From the NCBI GenBank assembly GCA_964400125.1, contig CAYNSR010000010.1, forward strand, positions 40,024 to 104,023: a stretch of DNA of 64,000 nucleotides, in the 5' to 3' direction. Every line of letters starts with the position of its first letter. Position 1 is the first letter of the stretch. Source of the DNA: Micavibrio sp964400125 (GTDB lineage: Bacteria; Pseudomonadota; Alphaproteobacteria; Micavibrionales; Micavibrionaceae). Below, one piece after another: positions 51,446 to 59,434 of the stretch. Below the pieces are notes generated by a model, which saw nothing but the letters and a program-made list of their open reading frames with translations, searched no databases and was not told where the DNA came from. The position numbers were made by a program, and so were the translations under genes.

Positions 51446-52193
51446 TGCTCGGCTCTCCTTTGGGCGCCTCCATATCGGCGGCATTGTAATAAACGCCATA
51501 GGTGCAGGTGCGCCTGCTGTCTTCCATGGTCATACCGACAATACTGATAAAAGGCCGTGAAGCGCGCAGGGACGTTCCCGCAAGCTCGTTACGTTCAGAC
51601 ATGTCGAACGCGGCGACATCACTGGCGGTCTTGAACAGAAGGAAGACGGTGCCATCCATGTTCAACCGTTCGACGGTGTAATGGCTGCCGCCCGGCGTGC
51701 GGCGTTTTTCCAGTTTCAGCCCCTCGGTCATGGGGGCGCCGAATTTACCAAAGCGCTTTTCCAGCCCGGCCATCGTCGTGTTGAGCCTGCCCCAGCAATC
51801 CGTCCCCGGCAAAGAGGTGTCATGCAGCAATGCAATCTTCGCCAGCCTGCCGAAACGGTCGAATTCCAGTTCCGGTATAAAGCCGATGCCGCCAATGACG
51901 GCGACATAATCGGAAGCCGGCTTCATTTTGCACGGCGCCCCGGTTTTCACGCAGGTGTTTTGCGGCCACGCAATCTCCGGCGAAGCGGCGACGGCCTCCG
52001 CAACCGTCATGCCGAATGTCAGACTGCCCCAGCCGCCAATATTTTCCCCGGTTCGCGCGGGCGTGGATTGCTGTTTTTGCGTCTGTGCCCTTGGCCCGGC
52101 CATGCGGTCGTCATCCGCCAGCACGGGGGCGGAAACAGGGAAAAACAAGGCAAAACAGGACAGGACGGGAAGCAACAAAAAATATTTCTTCAT
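51426..52193 (-). CDS. Secreted protein of the cargo operon
   Basis: The 255-residue protein has a signal peptide (KYFLLLPVLSCFALFFPVSA) and a mature domain with GENIGGWGSLTFGMTVAEAV, four Cys, and a long beta-rich region (LEFDRFGRLAKIALLHDTS). The LTFGMTVAEAV element resembles a short motif repeated in small periplasmic proteins, but I cannot name the family. It starts 3 nt after the DUF4424 gene and overlaps the membrane protein gene. Confidence 0.7.
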   Translation of the reverse strand: MKKYFLLLPVLSCFALFFPVSAPVLADDDRMAGPRAQTQKQQSTPARTGENIGGWGSLTFGMTVAEAVAASPEIAWPQNTCVKTGAPCKMKPASDYVAVIGGIGFIPELEFDRFGRLAKIALLHDTSLPGTDCWGRLNTTMAGLEKRFGKFGAPMTEGLKLEKRRTPGGSHYTVERLNMDGTVFLLFKTASDVAAFDMSERNELAGTSLRASRPFISIVGMTMEDSRRTCTYGVYYNAADMEAPKGEPSSDNSGF

Positions 52194-52196
52194 GGA

Positions 52197-53138
52197 TTAT
52201 TCCTTGCTGATGAACAGGACGCGGATATCCTCCGCCGGTTTGACGTTGGTGTGCGAAACGCCGTAAGCCCCTTGTTTTTGCGGCTTCAGGCCCGGCAGGC
52301 AGGTGGCGATGACATCGTCCGCCGCCTTTTTCTCAATGGTTATAGCCAGCCGCTCGACCAGCCCCTTCCAGTTCGCGCCGGTGGACAGCGTATAGTCCAG
52401 GTCGTAAGCGTGCCCATCGGCAGTCTGAAGCAATGCAGCCGCCTTCTCTTTTTGCGCCTCCGTCATACAGAACGATTCAGTGAAATGCGGAACGCGCGTG
52501 ATGGTTTCCGGGCTGATATATTCGCTTCCCAGAAAGGGGGTATATTCATGATATATCTCCACCTGCCCCCTTGCGGGGAAAACCTGCTCCCAGTAGAGGC
52601 GCAGGCGCGTGTTCCAGCCGCCGAGATCATCACGGCCCCTGCTATCCAGCAGCAGGCCTTCCTTGCGGAGCCGGTCGCGCTGCGCGGGGGTGAATGCGTC
52701 CACGTGCATACCGCTCGCCCCCGCCGCGATGCCGATGGATGCCAGAATATCCGTGACATCCTTTCCGTCCGCGATGGCGCGTATATCGGCTTTGGGGATG
52801 ACTTTGCGGCCGTCCGCCTCCACGGTAAAGCCGATCTGCTCCAGCAACGGCGCGTCCGCGCGTTTGGCGAAATCCTCCGGTTCCATATCCGGCATGACGA
52901 AAGCCACCAGCGTTTTAATATCCGCGTCGCTTTCATTGCGGAATACAAAGCGCGTCCGCACCCTGTCGCGGGCGAGGAACAGATCTTGCTCCTCCATAAC
53001 GATATGTTCGGATTGCAGAAGTTCGATCCCGCCCGCCCCGAGAGCCGCCATGGAATCATCGGCTCTCGCCGCCGGCGCCAAGAAGCAAACCGTTGCCGCA
53101 AGGCAGAGCAGGCCGATTATTTTTCCATTAAAACGCAT
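52197..53138 (-). CDS. DUF4424-family secreted protein
   Basis: The 313-residue protein has a signal peptide (GLLCLAATVCFLAPAARAD) and starts the mature part with DDSMAALGAGGIELLQSEHI, the typical DUF4424 opening. It contains VRTRFVFRNESDADIKTLVA and YHEYTPFLGSEY, both consistent with this family of periplasmic or extracellular beta-sandwich proteins of unknown function. It lies between a lipoprotein gene and a secreted-protein gene in the same operon. Confidence 0.8.
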   Translation of the reverse strand: MRFNGKIIGLLCLAATVCFLAPAARADDSMAALGAGGIELLQSEHIVMEEQDLFLARDRVRTRFVFRNESDADIKTLVAFVMPDMEPEDFAKRADAPLLEQIGFTVEADGRKVIPKADIRAIADGKDVTDILASIGIAAGASGMHVDAFTPAQRDRLRKEGLLLDSRGRDDLGGWNTRLRLYWEQVFPARGQVEIYHEYTPFLGSEYISPETITRVPHFTESFCMTEAQKEKAAALLQTADGHAYDLDYTLSTGANWKGLVERLAITIEKKAADDVIATCLPGLKPQKQGAYGVSHTNVKPAEDIRVLFISKE

Positions 53139-53195
53139 AAATTCCCTCCCATAATGCCGGCCCTCATCGTAAAGGGATTATTACACGGCATAAAG

Positions 53196-53750
53196 CTATT
53201 TTTCAGGGGCCTGACACGCTTCGGACAGGCTATCGGCAAGGCTGTAACCGCTGGAAGTGACAACATTATCGACGCGCCATCCTTCCGGCGTGGCAATCAG
53301 ACGATAATAAAGCTCGGTGTAATAATCGCCCGCGCCAAAACTAACCCTGACCTGTGCTTTATCTTCCTGCTTTTTTTGCGTGGTGATGGAAAGGCCCGCC
53401 ATATCATAGTCCCCGCCTATCGTGATGTAGCTGAAATCCAGATGGGGCATACCGTATTTTTCCTTGTAGCATTGCTCCGCCTTTGCAGATTTTTCAACGA
53501 TGGACCGGGAATAGTACAAGGGACGGCGCTCCGGGTCATAAAAGACCATGGAGTCAGGATCGGGCAACGTATAGATGCTGCTAATAAATTGTTCTGCCGT
53601 CAGGAATGGGGCAGGTGTTTTCTCTGGCGCGGTAAGACCACAGGCGGAGATTGCGAAACATAAAATGCCATACAAAAACGGACGGAATTTTGCTCCGGCA
53701 CAGGCAATTTTTTGTATCTTATCTCTATCTGGTTGATTGAATATCGGCAT
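53196..53750 (-). CDS. Lipoprotein of the cargo operon
   Basis: From ATG 53750 the protein has 184 residues with an N-terminal lipoprotein signal ending FAISACGL (lipobox ISAC). The mature domain has ILTAEQF-like (FLTAEQFISSIYTLPDPDSM) and LYYRLIATPEGWRVDNVV elements, similar to DUF3828-like periplasmic domains that read out small ligands; this match is weak. A longer frame reaches 53801. It is the first gene of the operon. Confidence 0.65.
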   Translation of the reverse strand: MPIFNQPDRDKIQKIACAGAKFRPFLYGILCFAISACGLTAPEKTPAPFLTAEQFISSIYTLPDPDSMVFYDPERRPLYYSRSIVEKSAKAEQCYKEKYGMPHLDFSYITIGGDYDMAGLSITTQKKQEDKAQVRVSFGAGDYYTELYYRLIATPEGWRVDNVVTSSGYSLADSLSEACQAPEK

Positions 53751-53932
53751 CGTCGTATGCGCCCTTTCCATTTCAGAAAAATATTTTACCGATTTTAACA
53801 CCAGTACGAATTATTTATACTGTGCTCACAATGCCATTAAAATCTTTTCTTCGATCAGGATTTATGAGGATTGGTTTACTCTTGAGGCCTTAAAAATAAA
53901 CCAGCTTTTAATAGCCCAACCGATGCGTCCCA

Positions 53933-54021
53933 TTGGATATCAAATGGGCCAAAATGGATATAAATGGATATTTCTTGCTTTTGGGTATGAATTGGATATA
54001 AATGGGTGTAAATGGATATTT
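53933..54021 (+). repeat. Iterated TGGATATAAATGG motifs upstream of fic
   Basis: Several close copies of (T/A)TGGATAT(A/C)AAATGG occur at 53933-53948, 53953-53973 and 53991-54021, with spacers of a few to about 17 nt. The array ends just before the fic start. It looks like an operator or binding-site array for an autoregulating protein. Confidence 0.6.
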
Positions 54022-54027
54022 GTAACC

Positions 54028-55086
54028 ATGCCTGAGATCAGAAATATCACTATTACAGCTGAAATCCTGAAACTTATCGCTGAAATTGACGAGTTCAAGG
54101 GGCGCTGGACTGTGCTCGAAACGATGGTCCCTGAGCGGCTGGCCAGCCTCAGGCGGGTTGCCACCATTGAAAGCATCGGCTCATCCACCCGCATCGAAGG
54201 TTCGAAACTAAGCGATGCCGAGGTGGAAAAATTGCTCTCCAACCTCGAAACCAAATCCTTCACCAGCCGCGATGAGCAAGAGGTCGCAGGTTATGCCGAT
54301 GCGATGGATATGATCTTTGAAAGGCACGCTGCCATCGCGCTCACCGAGAACCACATCAAGCAGATGCATGGCATTCTGTTGAAATACAGCGCCAAGGATG
54401 AGGATCACCGGGGCGAATATAAAAAAGTGACGAACCATGTCGAAGCATTTGGGCCGGATGGTGAAAGCCTTGGTGTGGTGTTCGAGACGGCGACACCGTT
54501 TGAAACGCCGCTGTGGATGAAGGAAATCGTTGATTGGTACAACCGTTCCATTCAGGAAGAAACATATCATCCTCTTATCTTAATTGGCGTTTTCATCGTC
54601 GTGTTCCTGGCGATCCACCCTTTCAGGGATGGTAATGGCAGACTCTCCAGGATTCTGACGACATTGCTGTTGCTGCGCGCCGGGTATGCTTATGTTCCGT
54701 ACAGTTCGATGGAAGGTGTCATTGAAACGAACAAGGACAGCTATTATCTGGCCCTGCGCCGGACGCAGGGAGCTATCCGCACGGAAAAACAAAATTGGGA
54801 GCCGTGGCTGGCCTTTTTCCTGAAAACGATGGCGAAGCAAAAAGACAATCTGGCAGCCAAGGTAAAGCAGGAACAATCCCTGCGCTCGGCACTGCCCGCG
54901 CTGTCGCGGCAGATTCTCGATCTGGCAAAGACGCGTGGCGAGGTCACGATCAAGGAGATCGAAGAAACGACCGGTGGCAACCGCAACACGATCAAGGCTC
55001 ACATGAAAAAGTTGGTTTCTTCGTACTATCTGGAACAGATCGGCAAGGGGCGCGGGGCGCGGTATGCCGTCAAAGCCGGCGATTAA
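54028..55086 (+). CDS. fic: Fic family AMP-transferase, class II
   Basis: Fic enzymes transfer AMP (or a related group) to Ser, Thr or Tyr of target proteins. Taken from ATG 54028 the protein has 352 residues. It shows the N-terminal inhibitory motif SSTRIEGS (about 51-58, matching S/T-x-x-x-E-G/N), the catalytic HPFRDGNGRLSR at about 196-207, and a C-terminal winged-helix domain (RGEVTIKEIEETTGGNRNTI) that would bind DNA. The enzyme is intact. Longer frames upstream reach 53737 but cross the repeat array and have no better start. The HTH and the upstream repeats suggest autoregulation. Confidence 0.88.
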   Translation: MPEIRNITITAEILKLIAEIDEFKGRWTVLETMVPERLASLRRVATIESIGSSTRIEGSKLSDAEVEKLLSNLETKSFTSRDEQEVAGYADAMDMIFERHAAIALTENHIKQMHGILLKYSAKDEDHRGEYKKVTNHVEAFGPDGESLGVVFETATPFETPLWMKEIVDWYNRSIQEETYHPLILIGVFIVVFLAIHPFRDGNGRLSRILTTLLLLRAGYAYVPYSSMEGVIETNKDSYYLALRRTQGAIRTEKQNWEPWLAFFLKTMAKQKDNLAAKVKQEQSLRSALPALSRQILDLAKTRGEVTIKEIEETTGGNRNTIKAHMKKLVSSYYLEQIGKGRGARYAVKAGD

Positions 55087-55270
55087 GGTTCTGGTGCATG
55101 CGCCGAGGGCTCTCTTTGGCTTTCAAGGTCGGTGTGGGGCACTGGTGGGACACTTTTACACAAAAACTGGCAAAAGCTGGCGAATTACGGCAAAAGTCGG
55201 AATGGCCTAACTTTTTGATTTGTTTATTGTATCCTATTTCCGGCTGTTGCGGTTTTTTGGCTGGAACATA

Positions 55271-55315
55271 TTTGTAAACCAAAGGTCGCGAGTTCGAATC
55301 TTGCTGCCGGCACCA
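55271..55315 (+). pseudogene. 3' half of the disrupted tRNA-Thr (right attachment site)
   Basis: TTTGTAAACC (55271-55280) followed by 35 bases to CCA at 55315 equals the 3' half of a tRNA-Thr with acceptor TGCCGGC. It pairs with the 5' half at 40279. Homology to the region after the intact tRNA continues for about 35 bp (CATTTTCCTCCTC then CAGGG-rich), so a larger attachment block has been copied. A run of CTGGCAAAAG-like direct repeats lies just before it (55165-55200). Confidence 0.85.
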
Positions 55316-55535
55316 TTTTCCTCCTCAGGGACACTACAGGGACAATTCAATTCCAATCTCCACAAACAACCAGCACACGATTTCATGGAGCCGTTAAGGT
55401 TTCCTCAGGGTCGATTGCTGCTCATATAGGCCGGAAAAGAAAAAGTTTCTTATTTCCGGTCACCATGGATCAGCATTCGCAGCTAAGGACTCTCCATGAG
55501 GTCACATGAAAAATGTTGATCGTTGGAGAACACAG
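55316..55535 (+). other. Leader of truncated integrase, no gene
   Basis: This 220-bp stretch between the tRNA 3' fragment and the integrase remnant corresponds to the region between the intact tRNA (ending 40467) and int (40700) of the first element, and has GGAG before the ATG at 55536. No gene is seen in it. Confidence 0.5.
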
Positions 55536-55823
55536 ATGGCTACATTCGAAAAACGGGAATACCGAAACAAAAAAACGGGGAAGGTCACCATACGCCATAA
55601 GGCCAAAATCAGGCTGAAAGGATTTCCATACGAAGAGGCTACTTTCTCCTCCCTCCCTAAAGGGAGGGATCGTGGGTCCAGATTCCGCGATCCCGTCCCC
55701 ATATCCTCAGCGGGTCCTGTGACAGACTTTCCTCTGAGGGCGGGCACAATGCGGCATTTCGCTAGTGTCTGGCGAAAAAACTTAGTTGACAGGTTATGGA
55801 TTGGCGGTGCCGCAAGCATTTGA
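55536..55823 (+). pseudogene. Truncated integrase of a second element
   Basis: From ATG 55536 the first 35-40 residues (MATFEKREYRNKKTGKVTIR, then RLKGFPYEEATFS) match the start of the intact integrase at 40700 (ANIEKRETPDGKVTFRVKVR). After about 55650 the sequence changes to a hairpin CCCTCCCT/AGGGAGGG and unrelated codons up to a stop at 55823. Only the arm-binding part remains, so the protein is not functional. It shows that a second element once sat downstream. Confidence 0.75.
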
Positions 55824-55915
55824 AAGGTTTAACTTTTTCTGTCAGGTAAAACGCTCCCGTCAACCAAATTTGCTTGACGTTCCGGTTTGCGCTTTAAAAT
55901 TATCTGCCCATCCCC

Positions 55916-58117
55916 CTAATCCAATTTGACCAGCTTCAGCCGCAGGGCATTGGTGATGACACTAACAGAGCTTAAAGCCATGGCCGCCGCCGCGATGATC
56001 GGGCTTAAAAGAATGCCGAAGACCGGATAGAGAACGCCTGCCGCGACGGGAACGCCCGCCGCGTTGTAAATGAATGCAAAAAACAGGTTCTGGCGGATAT
56101 TGCGCATCACGGCAGCGGAAAGACGGCGGGCGCGGACGATGCCGGTGAGGTCGCCTTTCAGCAAGGTAACCCCGGCGCTTTCCATCGCCACGTCCGTTCC
56201 CGTACCCATCGCAATGCCAATATCGGCGGCGGCTAGCGCAGGGGCGTCGTTCGTACCGTCCCCGGCCATGGCGACGACACGGCCCTGTTCCCGCAACTTT
56301 TTAACGATCCGTGCTTTGTCTTCGGGCAGGATTTCGGCTTCGATTTCATCTATGCCCAGCGTTTTGGCCACAGCCTCGGCGGTGCGCCGGTTGTCGCCGG
56401 TCAGCATGACAACGTGAATACCAAGCGCCCGGATCTGGCTTATGGCTTCCGGGGTGGTTTGCTTGATCGGATCGGCAATCGCCAGAATTCCCGCTGCCTT
56501 TCCATCAACAGCCATAAAAATCACCGTTGCGCCGTCGTTTCGCAGTTCATCCGCCTGCGGGGAGAGCGCGGCAATATCTATGACGGATTCCTCCATCAGG
56601 AACGCATTGCCGAGCGCAACGGCCTTTCCGCCGATGCTGCCGGTTACGCCCTTGCCAGTGGGAGAGTCGAAATCCTGCGCCGGTGACAAGGACATAGATT
56701 TTTCCTTCGCCGCCAGAACAATTGCGTTGGCCAGCGGATGTTCGCTGCCCTGCTCAAGGGATGCTGCCAGAAGCAGCAATTCATCTTCAGAAAACCCGTT
56801 TGCCGGAACGATTTTGGTAACCTTCGGCTTTCCTTCCGTCAGTGTGCCGGTTTTATCGATGACCAGCGTATCAATCTTTTCCATGCGCTCCAGCGCCTCG
56901 GCATTGCGGATAAGAACGCCCGCCTGCGCGCCGCACCCGACGCCGACCATGATCGACATGGGCGTGGCCAGACCGAGGGCGCAGGGACAGGCGATAATGA
57001 GAACGCTCACCGCCGCAATAAGCCCGTAGGTAAAGGCCGGGGCCGGGCCATAAATCAACCAGACGGCAAACGCGATGACGGCGATCAGGATAACGGCGGG
57101 CACAAACCAGCCGGAAACAACATCCGCCAGCCGCTGGATGGGCGCGCGGCTGCGCTGGGCCTCGGCCACCATCTTGACGATCTGCGCCAGCATGGTTTCC
57201 TGCCCGACGCGCTGCGCCTGCATGATGAAGCTGCCGGTCTGGTTGATCGTGCCTCCAATAACCTTGCTGCCTGCCTCCTTCTTGGCGGGCATGGACTCGC
57301 CGGTGACCATCGACTCATCGACCGCGCTTTTTCCTTCCAGAATGACGCCATCGACAGGGATTTTATCGCCGGGGCGCACCCGCAGGCAGTCGCCCTGATG
57401 AACATGGGACAGCGGAATTTCCTCATCCCCGTTATCCGTGATGCGCCGCGCCGTGGCCGGGGCAAGATTGAGCAGCGCCTTGATCGTCCCGCTCGTCTGT
57501 TCGCGGGCTTTGAGTTCCAGCACTTGCCCCAGCAATACCAAAACCGTAATAACGGCGGCAGCCTCGAAGTAAATGCTCACCTCGCCATGCGCTCCCCTGA
57601 ACGTATCGGGGAAAATGCCTGGCGCGATAGTGGCGACAAGGCTATAAACCCACGCAACGCCCGTACCCATGGCGATAAGCGTGAACATATTCAGGCTGCG
57701 ATTGACGATGGAAGCCCAAGCCCGGTGAAAAAACGGCCATCCGGCCCACAAGACAACCGGCGTCCCGAAAGCCATTTGCAGCCAGTTTGACAGTTGCGGG
57801 TCCACGATATGAAAGTTAAAGACATGCGCCCCCATCTCTAGAAACAGCACGGGCAATGTCAATAAAAGCCCGACCCAAAACCGCGTCTTCATATCAGCCA
57901 ATTCCGGGCTTGGCCCTTCATCCCCTGTCACTGTCTCCGGCTCCAGCGCCATGCCGCAGATCGGGCAGTTACCCGGCCCTTCCTGCCGGACTTGCGGATG
58001 CATGGGGCAGGTGTAAATCGCACCGCTGTCATTGGCGGCGGCAGGTTTGGGCATTTCCTTATGGTCGTGCTCGTGATCGTGTCCCTGATGACAGCGGTGC
58101 GATTTATCTTTTTTCAT
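55916..58117 (-). CDS. copA: Copper-translocating P-type ATPase
   Basis: The 733-residue P1B-type ATPase exports copper from the cytoplasm. The N-terminus is His-rich (HQGHDHEHDHKEM) and carries a heavy-metal-binding YTCPMHPQV...GNCPICGMAL module at about 35-58. Eight membrane helices follow, with the ion site CPC (IACPCALGLATPMS) at about 375, the phosphorylation motif DKTGTLTEG at about 420, TGES in the actuator, and GDGTNDAPAL. It is the last gene of the minus-strand copper cluster. The symbol copA is also used for the oxidase gene upstream; here it refers to the ATPase. Confidence 0.92.
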   Translation of the reverse strand: MKKDKSHRCHQGHDHEHDHKEMPKPAAANDSGAIYTCPMHPQVRQEGPGNCPICGMALEPETVTGDEGPSPELADMKTRFWVGLLLTLPVLFLEMGAHVFNFHIVDPQLSNWLQMAFGTPVVLWAGWPFFHRAWASIVNRSLNMFTLIAMGTGVAWVYSLVATIAPGIFPDTFRGAHGEVSIYFEAAAVITVLVLLGQVLELKAREQTSGTIKALLNLAPATARRITDNGDEEIPLSHVHQGDCLRVRPGDKIPVDGVILEGKSAVDESMVTGESMPAKKEAGSKVIGGTINQTGSFIMQAQRVGQETMLAQIVKMVAEAQRSRAPIQRLADVVSGWFVPAVILIAVIAFAVWLIYGPAPAFTYGLIAAVSVLIIACPCALGLATPMSIMVGVGCGAQAGVLIRNAEALERMEKIDTLVIDKTGTLTEGKPKVTKIVPANGFSEDELLLLAASLEQGSEHPLANAIVLAAKEKSMSLSPAQDFDSPTGKGVTGSIGGKAVALGNAFLMEESVIDIAALSPQADELRNDGATVIFMAVDGKAAGILAIADPIKQTTPEAISQIRALGIHVVMLTGDNRRTAEAVAKTLGIDEIEAEILPEDKARIVKKLREQGRVVAMAGDGTNDAPALAAADIGIAMGTGTDVAMESAGVTLLKGDLTGIVRARRLSAAVMRNIRQNLFFAFIYNAAGVPVAAGVLYPVFGILLSPIIAAAAMALSSVSVITNALRLKLVKLD

Positions 58118-58350
58118 TTCTTGTCGCTTTCTTCGTGGTTATGTTGGTGATGGCCGTGTCCATGTCCGAAGATATGCATAAGCGGACAGGCCAGCAGGAT
58201 CAGGTAAGGCAAGGCTACCGCCAGATGTTCCATATGCGCGGTCAGAAGGTAATAGCTGACTGCCGCAAGCATGGCAGTCAGCGCCACTCCGCGCCATGAC
58301 AGGAACCATTTGACGAACCCCTTGGGTTTGCAATGCTCGGTATGGTGCAT
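58114..58350 (-). CDS. DUF2933 small membrane protein
   Basis: The 78-residue protein has two hydrophobic helices (about 17-35 and 44-60) and a His-rich tail (HIFGHGHGHHQHNHEESDKK) that likely binds copper. It has the size and layout of DUF2933 proteins in copper-resistance clusters. It overlaps the ATPase gene by 4 nt. Confidence 0.75.
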   Translation of the reverse strand: MHHTEHCKPKGFVKWFLSWRGVALTAMLAAVSYYLLTAHMEHLAVALPYLILLACPLMHIFGHGHGHHQHNHEESDKK

Positions 58351-58361
58351 TGATTTCCCCC

Positions 58362-58880
58362 TTAGTGATGTTCTTCGTGGTTTTCAGGCGTTTCTGCCGG
58401 TTCGGCAGGAGGTACTGTTTCAGCGCCTTTGCCATGATCGTGACCATCCATCATGCCGCCTTTCATATCATGCATATCCATGCCTTCCATGTGCTCATGC
58501 TTCATTTCCGGCATCGGGCCGCTGGCATAGGTGTGAAAGTTTTCCTGGTTCTCGAAGTAATAGGTCACGCCGTGCGGGTCTGCACCGATGACCGCGCTGG
58601 ATTTATCAACCGGATTGCCGCTGACCGGATCGGTCGCCGATCTTAGCGAAGCATCGTTTTTAAGTTTGTCGGCGCACATCGGGCAGCAGCCATAGTATGT
58701 TTTTCCCTCGACTTCGATGGCAATTTGCGGTTTGTCAAAAACCTGGTTGTTCATCATGCAGACATATTGTGCCTCGGTGGGTTTGAGCCAACTATCGGCA
58801 TGGTTATGTTCCGCAGGATCGGCGGCCATGGCAGGCAACGCCATAAACGCCATTATGATTGTCAATATAAAGGTCTTCAT
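58362..58880 (-). CDS. Periplasmic metal-binding protein (YHS/TRASH-like)
   Basis: The 172-residue protein has a signal peptide (MKTFILTIIMAFMALPAMAAD) and a module YVCMMNNQVF...YYGCCPMCADKL with Cys pairs typical of TRASH/YHS copper-binding domains. A second half with DPVSGNPVD (YHS-like) follows. The C-terminal tail is Met/His-rich (EHMEGMDMHDMKGGMMDGHD). It probably binds or delivers copper in the periplasm. It lies inside the copper operon. Confidence 0.75.
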   Translation of the reverse strand: MKTFILTIIMAFMALPAMAADPAEHNHADSWLKPTEAQYVCMMNNQVFDKPQIAIEVEGKTYYGCCPMCADKLKNDASLRSATDPVSGNPVDKSSAVIGADPHGVTYYFENQENFHTYASGPMPEMKHEHMEGMDMHDMKGGMMDGHDHGKGAETVPPAEPAETPENHEEHH

Positions 58881-58894
58881 AGGCTTTCTCCTTT

Positions 58895-59428
58895 TCAGTG
58901 ATGATGTTCGCCATGATCGTGACCGCCACGATTATGGTGTTCTTCTTCCATCGCGGGGATGGCCATAACGCCCAGCCCGTGACGGTAAACCAGTTCGCCG
59001 CCCTTATACCCGGTTGCCGCCAACATCAACCCGGCGACAACCATCAGGGTCACGAAAATATAATGACGAAAACCCGCAAAGGCGGCCTTGCCGCGCAGGT
59101 TCGCGACAAGCGACCAGGCCGCCAGCGTCAGGAACAGGGTGGACGTGCTCAAGGCCCATTTGCGGTGATCCAGCATCGCCAAGTGCTGCACCTCCCTGCT
59201 GTGATCAACGGTATTGAAGGCGTAAAGCCCCGCCAGAACAGTGCCGGCGGTCAGTGCCGCCCCCAGCCATAAATTCCACCGGGCAACGATGGCAAGCTGG
59301 CTGTGCAGCGGCCCTTTTCTGATGAGTGTTCCCATTAGAAACAGGGCAACGGACATGCCAAGCAGGCCGATTGTGAAATGCACCAGTATGGGGTGCCAGT
59401 TGGGTATGATTTCAATATTCATCATCAT
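58895..59428 (-). CDS. DUF2231-family membrane protein
   Basis: The 177-residue protein has four hydrophobic helices and starts NWHPILVHFTIGLLGMSVAL, the usual DUF2231 opening with conserved HP and H residues. The C-terminus is His-rich (EEEHHNRGGHDHGEHHH). Members of this family often occur in copper and other metal operons and may bind heme or metal. Three adjacent ATG codons (59428, 59425, 59422) are possible starts; AGGA precedes them. Confidence 0.7.
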   Translation of the reverse strand: MMMNIEIIPNWHPILVHFTIGLLGMSVALFLMGTLIRKGPLHSQLAIVARWNLWLGAALTAGTVLAGLYAFNTVDHSREVQHLAMLDHRKWALSTSTLFLTLAAWSLVANLRGKAAFAGFRHYIFVTLMVVAGLMLAATGYKGGELVYRHGLGVMAIPAMEEEHHNRGGHDHGEHHH

Positions 59429-59434
59429 TATTTC

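Larger units (their letters stand above)
40319..55270. mobile_element. Integrated element (P4-like island) in tRNA-Thr
   Basis: The two ends share the 10-bp core TTTGTAAACC (40309-40318 and 55271-55280), which lies in the tRNA anticodon loop. Next to the left end are a complete tRNA-Thr and a tyrosine integrase reading inward. An AlpA-like protein and a P4-type primase-helicase follow, which is the order of satellite-phage or P4-like islands. No capsid, tail, terminase or conjugation gene was seen. The cargo is envelope-related genes and a Fic protein. Some cargo genes are frameshifted. An alternative left boundary is the intact tRNA at 40393-40467, whose 3' half also matches the right fragment. 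Confidence 0.8.

Noticed and set aside
51681..53663. 660-codon plus-strand ORF
   Set aside because: It runs antisense through three genes with signal peptides and tight spacing; its composition is typical of a GC-rich shadow frame.
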